DNA of 64,000 nt. Source: CAZMZW01 sp963802275. Lineage in GTDB: Bacteria; Chloroflexota; Anaerolineae; Anaerolineales; Anaerolineaceae. A model generated the notes under the pieces. That model saw only the letters and a program-made list of their open reading frames with translations, was not told where the DNA came from and ran no database searches. The position numbers and the translations under genes were made by a program. Numbering within the stretch: position 1 is the stretch's first letter; the number at the start of each line of letters is the position of its first letter. This document shows positions 53,866 to 61,273 of this stretch, in pieces. The stretch covers positions 186,001 through 250,000 of the forward strand of contig CAWDIB010000006.1 in assembly GCA_963802275.1 (NCBI GenBank), given 5' to 3'.

Positions 53866-56586
53866 TTACAACAAATTGAGTTCTTCGGCGCGGCGGACAG
53901 CCGCCCGGCGATTGTTCACCCCCAGCTTGGTGAAAATGTGTTGAGTGTGAGTACGCACAGTATTCAGAGATACAACGCATTCACGGGCAATTTCCGGGCC
54001 GTTCAGATCAGTTCTGAGCAGTCTGAGCACTTTCAACTCACTTTCGCTCAATGGTTCAATCAATGATTGTTGGTTTGTGGCTGACAATTGAGGTTTTTCG
54101 CCTAAAAAGGCAACCTTTAGTCTTTGGATATATTTTTTTAAATTTTTGTTATCAGTCTTGATATTATTTAGTAGAATCTCCATGGTTGGGCCTTCATCGA
54201 TAAAAATACGGATGTAATCCTCCGTTTCAGCAAGGGTCAGGGCACGCTCAAACGGCGCGAGAGCCATGGAAATATTGCCCTGCGACTGATAAGCAAGTGC
54301 CTGCTCTACAAGGATTTCGATCACGCTACCTGTTCTTCCACCTTCTTCCGCCGCTTGCAACAGGCGTTCCAGCAAACCAATTGCCTCATTAATGGAGCCA
54401 TTTTCAAAATCGCACTTGTATTGGGCAATGAGCACCCTCGCTAAAGTGATGTGCTCGAACTCACGCATGAAACTGAGATCGTCATCATTGGACAAACCCC
54501 GCTCACGCGCCCAACCCAGGGCTTGAGAAATCCTGCCCTGTTTAACCAAAATCTGTGACCTCAACGCTGCTATGGGACGCACTTCAGGAACTGGGGTTCT
54601 GACATATAGCCGCTCCGCCTGGTTTATCAGGTCGAGAGCGCCTTCTAGATCTCCCTGAGACTCCTTTAGTCGGGCTTGAGCAATACACCAGCGATACTGC
54701 CAATCCGACAACACAACTTTCTCGCCTAGTTTCCTGCTAATCAGTAAATCTTGTGCAGCGCCTTCCAAATCGCCCTGTTCACGGTGGAGCTTGCTTATTC
54801 CGGTATACACGTCCTGGTGGACCAGAGGCATTGGTTCACCATGCTCAGTCGCATGTTGCAATGCGTGCTCATATATTCTTAATGCCTTGTAGAGATGACC
54901 CAGCGTCATCTGCATGTCAGCCAGGACAAAGGCACCAGTGATTGAGTCAAGGGGATCCATGCAAGCCAGGCCATCGGAAAAGGTCTGATAGGCTGCCTTC
55001 AAGTCTCCGCTTGCATATTGGGCAAGTCCCAGAAGCGACGATGCTGGTCCACGCCCCTTGGTATCTCCCTCTGGTAAGATGTCGAGTACCCGTTGGGTAT
55101 ACTTCATGGTGCCATGAACATCGCCAATAGCCTGGGCATGATAGGCACGGGCGGAGGCTAATGCTACTGGCAGCGACCGAAACTGCTCTTCATCAACAAC
55201 GACCATTTTGGTCGATGGGGTATCCGGTTTCTCAATCAAGTTGGTTGTTGGTTCCAGCCAGCGTTCAGCGTCCATTAATCGACCTTCGGCGGCCTCCAGT
55301 TTGCCAGCATGTAAAAATGCCTGGGCCTGCGCAACACAAAGCACAGGTCTGGCGCGAACCAGTTCTTCTGGTAGCGCTTTCACCCATTCAAGCCATGCGA
55401 TTGCCTGAAAACTGCCACCAGACGATGCCGGCCACGCTAATTCGATTAGTTCCGATGCTTGCTCAAAGTTCTCGGCGGCCAACGCATGGCGGATGGCATC
55501 CGATTGCAGATCGTTCTGTTCAAACCACTCGCTGGCCCGCGTATGAAGGGTAGCTATCCTATCAGGTTGTGCTTCCATCAGGTGTGCTTGCAAAACTTCT
55601 GCAAAAAGGTGGTGATAGCGATACCACTGGCGCTTTTCATCAAGCGGGATTAGGAACAGGTTACTGCGTTCCAAGCCTTCCAGCATTTCCTTGCCATCAT
55701 CTTCCTCAGTGACAGCATTGCATAGAGGAGTGCAAAATCTGTCGAGAATGGAGGTTTGCAGCAGGAAACTACGGATATGTTCAGGTTGGCGCTGAAGAAC
55801 TTCATCGACCAGATAGTCCAGTACAAATCGATGGCTGCCGGTGAAAACCTGGAGGAAACTGGCGATATCTTCCCGGCCTTGCATAGAGAGTGCAGCTAAT
55901 TGAAGTCCGGCAATCCAGCCTTCGGTGCGTGATTCAAGGATGGCGATGTTTTCCTCGGAGATATTCAAGCCCATCCTTTGGTTGAGGAATTCGGAGGCTT
56001 CGGAGGGGGTAAAGCGCAAATCAGCGGCACGCAGCTCGGTCAGTTGACCCTGGGCGCGTAACTTGGTGAGGGGTAAATGCGGATCCTCACGGGTGGTGAC
56101 GACCAGGTGCATTTGCGACGGCAGGTTCTTGAGCAGAAAGGTGAGGGCTTCGTCAACCGGTTTGGAATCGATCACATGGTAGTCGTCCAGAACAAGGACG
56201 AATTTGTGCGAGATGGCGGTGATTTCATTGAGCAGGGTTGTCAGAATAAATTCAATTGGCGGCAGCTGAGGGTTCTGGAGCGCGCTCAACAACCCAGCCC
56301 CAATATTCGGCTCTATTGTCTGCAAAGCAGCAACAAAGTAAGCCAGAAAACGTGCAGGGTCGTTATCTCCCTCGTCCAATGACAACCATGCAACCGGTTG
56401 TTTGTAGCAAGTAACCCATTCGCTGACCAGTGTGGTTTTTCCAAACCCGGCAGAAGTGGAGACAAGCGTTAATCTGCACCCTTTAGCCAATCCTTCGTTC
56501 AAGTGCTCAATCAGGCGGGGGCGGGGGACAAGGTTTGGATGCTGTGGAGGTATAAAAAGTTTAGTGGCAAGAATCGGGAACGGCAT
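53866..56586 (-). CDS. MalT-type LuxR-family transcriptional regulator, cassette A
   Basis: The 906-residue protein is a STAND ATPase-type activator. It has Walker A SAGFGKTT (45-52), Walker B FVLVLDDYHV (Asp134, Asp135), a long TPR-like sensor region (about 330-800), and a C-terminal LuxR helix-turn-helix (LSESELKVLRLLRTDLNGPE and SLNTVRTHTQHIFTKLGVNN). MalT relatives bind a small inducer and ATP, oligomerise and activate transcription. It probably controls the genes downstream. A TATACT box lies 6 bases before ATG 56586, suggesting a leaderless transcript. It is intact, unlike its paralogue at the window end. Confidence 0.92.
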   Translation of the reverse strand: MPFPILATKLFIPPQHPNLVPRPRLIEHLNEGLAKGCRLTLVSTSAGFGKTTLVSEWVTCYKQPVAWLSLDEGDNDPARFLAYFVAALQTIEPNIGAGLLSALQNPQLPPIEFILTTLLNEITAISHKFVLVLDDYHVIDSKPVDEALTFLLKNLPSQMHLVVTTREDPHLPLTKLRAQGQLTELRAADLRFTPSEASEFLNQRMGLNISEENIAILESRTEGWIAGLQLAALSMQGREDIASFLQVFTGSHRFVLDYLVDEVLQRQPEHIRSFLLQTSILDRFCTPLCNAVTEEDDGKEMLEGLERSNLFLIPLDEKRQWYRYHHLFAEVLQAHLMEAQPDRIATLHTRASEWFEQNDLQSDAIRHALAAENFEQASELIELAWPASSGGSFQAIAWLEWVKALPEELVRARPVLCVAQAQAFLHAGKLEAAEGRLMDAERWLEPTTNLIEKPDTPSTKMVVVDEEQFRSLPVALASARAYHAQAIGDVHGTMKYTQRVLDILPEGDTKGRGPASSLLGLAQYASGDLKAAYQTFSDGLACMDPLDSITGAFVLADMQMTLGHLYKALRIYEHALQHATEHGEPMPLVHQDVYTGISKLHREQGDLEGAAQDLLISRKLGEKVVLSDWQYRWCIAQARLKESQGDLEGALDLINQAERLYVRTPVPEVRPIAALRSQILVKQGRISQALGWARERGLSNDDDLSFMREFEHITLARVLIAQYKCDFENGSINEAIGLLERLLQAAEEGGRTGSVIEILVEQALAYQSQGNISMALAPFERALTLAETEDYIRIFIDEGPTMEILLNNIKTDNKNLKKYIQRLKVAFLGEKPQLSATNQQSLIEPLSESELKVLRLLRTDLNGPEIARECVVSLNTVRTHTQHIFTKLGVNNRRAAVRRAEELNLL

Positions 56587-56600
56587 AAATTAAGTATAAA

Positions 56601-56624
56601 GGACATTCAAAAACACAGATGTCC
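56601..56624 (-). terminator. weak hairpin between cassettes B and A
   Basis: GGACAT and ATGTCC form a six-pair stem with a 12-base loop, followed by TTTATACTTAATTT on the minus strand. It stands between the cassette B oxidoreductase stop and the cassette A regulator start, so it may end cassette B transcription. The same TTTATACT overlaps the regulator's -10 box. Confidence 0.4.
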
Positions 56625-56645
56625 ATTCGCTTTATTCGTAAAATT

Positions 56646-57629
56646 TTATTGGCGCACAGAGATGACGACTTTTCCGCGAGCATGTCTTTTACTGTAATAT
56701 GCCAATGCTTTACCCATGTCGTTCAATGGGTAAATACGATCAATAACAGGTTTTATCTTCCCAGCTTTGATCAATTCTTTCAAGGTAGCAAAATCAAAGT
56801 TAGGATTCATTGTTAAAATCCCAAATTTTTTTCCTCCAGGTTCTGAAAGCTTTTTTGCGAGAATCATAGCCTGAAATACCTGCCGCCAGGCGCCGCCTGT
56901 GCAGACATAAATCCCCTTTGGATTCAAAGCGCTCTTATAGTCATGGATCGAGCGGAAACCCGCCGTGGCCACAATTAGATCATAGCGCTGCCCTCTTTTG
57001 ATAAAGTCATCTTTCATATAATCTATAATATGGTCTGCGCCAAGCGATCCAACCAGTCCAACATTTTTCGTGCTGCACACACCTGTCACTTCCGCACCGA
57101 AAGCCTTGGCAACTTGTATGGCAAATGACCCAATCCCACCGGAGGCGCCATAGACCAAGACCGAGTCCCCTTTGTGTAGTTGCCCGTCATCTCGTACAGC
57201 CTGTAAAGCGACAAGAGCCGCTTCCGGTACGGCCGCGGCTTGTTCCCATGTTAAATTGATTGGTTTCAACCCGAAAGCTTTTTCTTTAGCACAAACATAC
57301 TCGGCATAACCGCCTTTTTTGCCCTCATTGCCAGCGAGATAACCAAACACTTCATCTCCTGGCTGGAATTGCTTCACGTTCCTGCCCACTGCCTCCACCA
57401 GCCCCGAAACATCCGATCCAAGAATCATAGGTTTGGGTTTAATTAGTCCCCCGGCCTTCAGTCGGATAAAAAACGGCTTTCCAGTCGCAAGACCCAGATT
57501 AGAAAATGTCACGGACGCCGCGTATACTTTGACTAATACCTCATCATCATTTGGAGCGGGTTTTGCTACTTCTTTAAGCTGAAGAACATCCTCTGGTGCA
57601 CCATATTTTGTACAGACAATTGCTTTCAT
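56646..57629 (-). CDS. MDR-type NAD(P)H quinone oxidoreductase, cassette B
   Basis: The protein of about 327 residues has a GroES-like domain (IVCTKYGAPEDVLQLKEV) and a Rossmann domain with VYGASGGIGSFAIQVAKAFG and HIIDYMKDDF. It lacks alcohol-dehydrogenase zinc ligands. It matches the cassette A enzyme along its length. ATG 57629 with AAAGGAGG nine bases upstream is preferred over GTG 57635. The stop of the preceding small membrane protein gene overlaps this start region. It is the last gene of cassette B before the second regulator. Confidence 0.88.
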   Translation of the reverse strand: MKAIVCTKYGAPEDVLQLKEVAKPAPNDDEVLVKVYAASVTFSNLGLATGKPFFIRLKAGGLIKPKPMILGSDVSGLVEAVGRNVKQFQPGDEVFGYLAGNEGKKGGYAEYVCAKEKAFGLKPINLTWEQAAAVPEAALVALQAVRDDGQLHKGDSVLVYGASGGIGSFAIQVAKAFGAEVTGVCSTKNVGLVGSLGADHIIDYMKDDFIKRGQRYDLIVATAGFRSIHDYKSALNPKGIYVCTGGAWRQVFQAMILAKKLSEPGGKKFGILTMNPNFDFATLKELIKAGKIKPVIDRIYPLNDMGKALAYYSKRHARGKVVISVRQ

Positions 57630-57631
57630 TA

Positions 57632-58088
57632 TCACGCGCCTCCTTTGCGCTTATCTTGAAGATAACCAATGACTATTCCGAGTGCAAGAAACCTGGGAGC
57701 ATTCATTATTGTGTCAAGCAGGAGGTAGACATAGGCATGAGCAGGGTCTCCAAGAGCAGAAAGGACTTCGATAATGACCATTGCGCTAAAGCTGAGGATC
57801 AATGCCTTAAAAATGTGATTCTTCCCAGGGAGCCTGCAAAAGAACCGAAGCAGGAAAAAACTGACACAGACATGCGATCACCAGACCGCCAGCCAACGCT
57901 GCAACCAGGGCTACAGGCAAAGAAGAGATTGAGAACGCAGACTTATAGGCTGCAGCAATAGGGGATACTGCCATTAAGAAGTCAGTGACCCAGAATGCCG
58001 CACTTCCCGCGACTGCTAATATAAGCAGTTTCGTTGAGAAATCGCGGGAAGACTCCCGCTTGCTTAGACTTGTAGCCCTGGTCTGCAT
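57632..58088 (-). CDS. small membrane protein, cassette B copy 2, one frame change
   Basis: As written, the frame ends early. Removing one base from the A6 run at 57855-57860 (T6 on the coding strand) continues it through FLLRFFCRLPGKNHIFKALI to FLALGIVIGYLQDKRKGGA, ending at 57632. The restored protein has 151 residues and about four membrane helices. It is clearly paralogous to the next gene upstream (shared AFWVTDFLMAVSPIAA/GFWVANFAISLTPIAA, GGLVI and ALGIVIGY patterns). No named family is recognised. Confidence 0.72.
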
Positions 58089-58098
58089 TACTGTTTCC

Positions 58099-58572
58099 TT
58101 ATCGCACCCCAGCAGGGCTGGCTGCGACTGCGGATGATTTGACTTCCTTGTGCTGTCTCCAACACACATAACCTATCACGATGCCCAGGGCGGTGATGCG
58201 GATCACGTTAAATACCATACCGATGATGAAATACCGCAAGACATTACTGGTGGCAAAGAAACTTGAGGGACCTCCGAGCGTGATTGTGATAATGATCAGA
58301 ACGATGAAGCTGAGGATTACGGATTTTAAAATTGGATTCTGTGTTGGAATCCTGTCAAAGAAACGCAGCAGGAAATAGCTGACGCAGAATCCGATAACCA
58401 AACCACCAAGCAAAGACTCAAGCAGCATTGGAAGATAAGAAATTGAAAGGGCAGCTCTATACTCCGCAGCGATGGGAGTCAGGGAAATTGCAAAGTTAGC
58501 CACCCAGAATCCCAACCCACCCGCGATAGTCAATACCAAAACCCTTTTCCGATTTTCTTTTAATTGAATCAT
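58099..58572 (-). CDS. small membrane protein, cassette B copy 1
   Basis: The 157-residue protein has about four membrane helices and a conserved start of the first helix (LTIAGGLGFWVANFAISLTP). ATG 58572 is preferred because AAGAAGGT precedes it and the length then matches the tandem paralogue. ATG 58608 would add 12 charged residues with no ribosome site. The two paralogues lie 10 bases apart, so a local duplication is likely. The family is not recognised and the function unknown. Confidence 0.72.
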   Translation of the reverse strand: MIQLKENRKRVLVLTIAGGLGFWVANFAISLTPIAAEYRAALSISYLPMLLESLLGGLVIGFCVSYFLLRFFDRIPTQNPILKSVILSFIVLIIITITLGGPSSFFATSNVLRYFIIGMVFNVIRITALGIVIGYVCWRQHKEVKSSAVAASPAGVR

Positions 58573-58610
58573 TTTTTTACCTTCTTCTTTTTTATTCGTA
58601 ATATTCATTT

Positions 58611-59315
58611 TTAATTCTGATCATCTGCCAGAATTTGTTTTTGATCCTTTGCACCCATAATCAAGAGCCACAAAGTAAGCGAGAATTCTCCAATAAAACC
58701 AACTGCAGAACTCAAGTAAGTGATGAAGACGCTCGGGAAAAGGAAAAACTGAAGTGGGTATAAAAGCCAGGCAAAACACTCGACCATTAATACTGTCCCC
58801 AAAAGTCTGGGAAGATAGCCAGACTTGAAAACCAAAAACCCAAGCGGGAAAAGCCAGGCGGCAAAGAAAAACTGGGCGATCCCCAAGGACCCATATTTGT
58901 ATAAATGCAGAGATAACATTACCAGTGCTTGCAGTTGATCGGGTTGGAATACTTTCAAGTAATCAGCGCCGCTCAAGAGGATCTGGCTGGTAAATAGAAA
59001 AAGATCACTCATACACCATACCGCGACACCACCCAAGTTCAATAACAGGAACAGCAAAGCGAAGTTCTTATTCACCGGCTTCAGCAACACATACAAAGCC
59101 CAGGCCGCTAAAAGAAAAAGAACTGCAGCCATGAGATCGCCCACAAAACCTATACGGAATTGCCATGCAGATGCCATGATATTCTGGGCGGTTGTCGCGG
59201 CATCTCCCATTACGATTATCTTGGAACGACCAAACACATTTGCAAAAATATGAAATACCATGTAAGTAAGATATAGGATGCCTGCAATTCTTGCGTTCTT
59301 TCTGTTTGTACTCAT
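58611..59315 (-). CDS. DUF4386-family membrane protein, cassette B copy 2
   Basis: The 234-residue protein starts MSTNRKNARIAGILYLTYMV, the typical DUF4386 opening, and has about seven membrane helices. ATG 59315 has AAGGAGAGAAGAA before it. An in-frame ATG at 59417 overlaps the previous stop as ATGA and also has AAAGGAGAT. It would add 34 hydrophilic residues not seen in relatives and may be a remnant of a former start. Function unknown; it probably acts with the other membrane proteins of the cassette. Confidence 0.8.
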   Translation of the reverse strand: MSTNRKNARIAGILYLTYMVFHIFANVFGRSKIIVMGDAATTAQNIMASAWQFRIGFVGDLMAAVLFLLAAWALYVLLKPVNKNFALLFLLLNLGGVAVWCMSDLFLFTSQILLSGADYLKVFQPDQLQALVMLSLHLYKYGSLGIAQFFFAAWLFPLGFLVFKSGYLPRLLGTVLMVECFAWLLYPLQFFLFPSVFITYLSSAVGFIGEFSLTLWLLIMGAKDQKQILADDQN

Positions 59316-59413
59316 TTCTTCTCTCCTTGATATGATTGATTTTGGCATTAATAAGCCGCCTATGCCTTTTGCGGTCTTTCTGTTTGTCCCTTGGGACCTT
59401 TCTTTGGGCGTAT

Positions 59414-59851
59414 TCATTTTTTATCTCCTTTCAATAGGGAATAACCTGATAGGCCAATGCCCACAACGTATAAAACGCTCTGAACAACATTCACCTGCCA
59501 GCGTGCATTTCCGATGGGTGCGGAGGCGATAATGGCCATCACTTCCACAAAGCCGATCACGAACAACAGCACCCAGAAGGCCCATCTTTGGCCGGTGATC
59601 AGGCTCTTTCTGATGAGCAACCACACCAGCACCGAGACAACCACTGAGCAGGAGTTATATAGGATCGTCAAAGCATTAAGCGATGCAATGACCTTGGCAG
59701 ACAGGCTGGCGATTTCAGCTTCTGAAAAAGAAGCCACTTGCAAAATTGGGGATTTCTCTTTGAGAATGATTACATAACACAATATGATAGAGGCGAGTAT
59801 TAAATTGATCACGCACCATATTGAAAGAACCAGTGAACCTTTTTTTAACAT
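59414..59851 (-). CDS. small four-helix membrane protein, cassette B
   Basis: The 145-residue protein has about four membrane helices (near 5-29, 60-82, 90-110 and 120-140) with a polar loop after the first. Its stop overlaps a possible start of the DUF4386 gene as ATGA. It is placed like the cassette A protein at 51975-52439, but similarity by eye is slight. No family recognised. Confidence 0.72.
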   Translation of the reverse strand: MLKKGSLVLSIWCVINLILASIILCYVIILKEKSPILQVASFSEAEIASLSAKVIASLNALTILYNSCSVVVSVLVWLLIRKSLITGQRWAFWVLLFVIGFVEVMAIIASAPIGNARWQVNVVQSVLYVVGIGLSGYSLLKGDKK

Positions 59852-59922
59852 TTTGTTTTCTCCTTGTTTTGTGTTTTATCTGTTTTTAAGTCAATTTCAT
59901 GAGCATTGCCTTGTAGCAGAGC

Positions 59923-59957
59923 GGGGAGAGGGAGGGTCTTCAGTTCTCCCTCTCCCC
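59923..59957 (-). other. G+C-rich hairpin within cassette B
   Basis: GGGGAGAGGGAG and CTCCCTCTCCCC form a perfect 12-bp stem with an 11-base loop between two cassette genes. No T run follows on the minus strand, so it is more likely an mRNA-stabilising or processing hairpin than a terminator. Confidence 0.55.
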
Positions 59958-59987
59958 CATATCGCAAAACTATAACGCGCTCAAAAA

Positions 59988-60695
59988 CTAGTTCGTCGCT
60001 GTTTTCGCAGACAGGGAAGCGATGGCAGATGGGTTGAATCCTTTGACGATCAGCCATACCGCCAATACTATTTCTTGTGGCAACATGGGAAAAACCATAA
60101 CGACTTGTTCTGTACCAAAAGGAGCAATGAGACCGATACTGACTAACGCGCATGATACTATTCCCGATATGCCAAAAATAAGACCCCAGACCGATATCCA
60201 TCGAGGAACTAAGTTTGTTCGATAAAAAATGATGTAATATAGTGTGCACCCTATGGAAAAAGCCAGCAGCGATCCAACATTGCCCACCCAACGAAATCCT
60301 GCATATAACAATGCGCCCAAGGTTTGGAAATACGATGAATCTGGAGCTCCAGCTTTTACAAATAACTGGCTTAATGTAATTATTGATAGCAGGGCACAGA
60401 CAGAAACAATTCGTAATACTCCCTCCGAAATCCTGTAACCAACAGCTCCAAGAGCTAGAACTGCATTGAACTTTTTTAGCACAGGATACAACGAAATGGC
60501 AATCCCAGAAGCGCAAACGCCACCAATTATTAATAGAAAGGCTCCTGTTCCTACTAATGCTACATTTTCAGAAACACTAACAAGATAATTCGGAGCCGTC
60601 ACAGGTCCTATAAATAGGGAGCTTAGGACATCCACACTCGTATAAATGATAAATAATATTCCCGCACTTATTGCATGCTTTCTAAAATTATTCAT
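59988..60695 (-). CDS. DUF4386-family membrane protein, cassette B copy 1
   Basis: The 235-residue protein has about six membrane helices and the DUF4386 hallmarks IFYRTNLVPRWISVWGLIFG and LPQEIVLAVWLIVKGFNPSA. It is the closest relative of the cassette A protein at 52589-53308; the final 30 residues are nearly the same. It follows the 90-residue protein gene after a 157-base A+T-rich gap that shows no gene. Function unknown. Confidence 0.85.
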   Translation of the reverse strand: MNNFRKHAISAGILFIIYTSVDVLSSLFIGPVTAPNYLVSVSENVALVGTGAFLLIIGGVCASGIAISLYPVLKKFNAVLALGAVGYRISEGVLRIVSVCALLSIITLSQLFVKAGAPDSSYFQTLGALLYAGFRWVGNVGSLLAFSIGCTLYYIIFYRTNLVPRWISVWGLIFGISGIVSCALVSIGLIAPFGTEQVVMVFPMLPQEIVLAVWLIVKGFNPSAIASLSAKTATN

Positions 60696-60852
60696 TTTTT
60701 CTCCTTTTTTGAACGATATTGATGAGTTTCATTTAATCTGATTTGTTTGATCGAGATCTTTGGCAATCCCAAAACACATGCTTTTATGATTAATCCATGT
60801 TTATCTCCTTTCATTGTGTTTGTTATTGCGTAGACAAGCAGCTCAAGCCAGT

Positions 60853-61125
60853 TTACGATTTGACATCTGATGCATCCGCCCGGCCTGGTTCCAGAGAACT
60901 GACTGAGACCAACGGCAGACCCAAATCACGCACTTTTTTCAGCAATCCATGCAATGCAGCTTGATCAACCACCGGGCCGGTTAGTAGCGTATCGCCGCCC
61001 TCTTCCAGTGTGATGGTCAGGCCTTCAAACCAGTTTGTCCACTGAGGATCCAGTTGACCCTTGATCCTGATCTGATAGACCATGGGTTTATTTGGGTCAT
61101 TTTTTAGGTCAATTTTGTCTGACAT
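60853..61125 (-). CDS. 90-residue conserved soluble protein, cassette B
   Basis: The protein pairs without gaps with the cassette A copy at 53370-53642. Conserved features are the block PVVDQAALHGLLKKVRDLGL (51-70), TITLEEGG, and tryptophans at 29 and 32. No signal, membrane helix or metal site is seen. ATG 61125 fixes the same length as its paralogue; AAGAGG lies upstream. Its place directly after the LuxR-type gene in both cassettes suggests a linked role, but that is inference. Confidence 0.78.
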   Translation of the reverse strand: MSDKIDLKNDPNKPMVYQIRIKGQLDPQWTNWFEGLTITLEEGGDTLLTGPVVDQAALHGLLKKVRDLGLPLVSVSSLEPGRADASDVKS

Positions 61126-61273
61126 TTTCTTGTACCTCTTCTGGCTGGTTTTTCCAGCCGCGTCAATTACTCGCTGTACAAGATAATATCCCCCACACAG
61201 TGTCATCGAACAGACACTTTAGTGTTGGTTGGAGGTGTTGTTTTTTATTTTCAGGGGGAAATGTTGAAGAATA

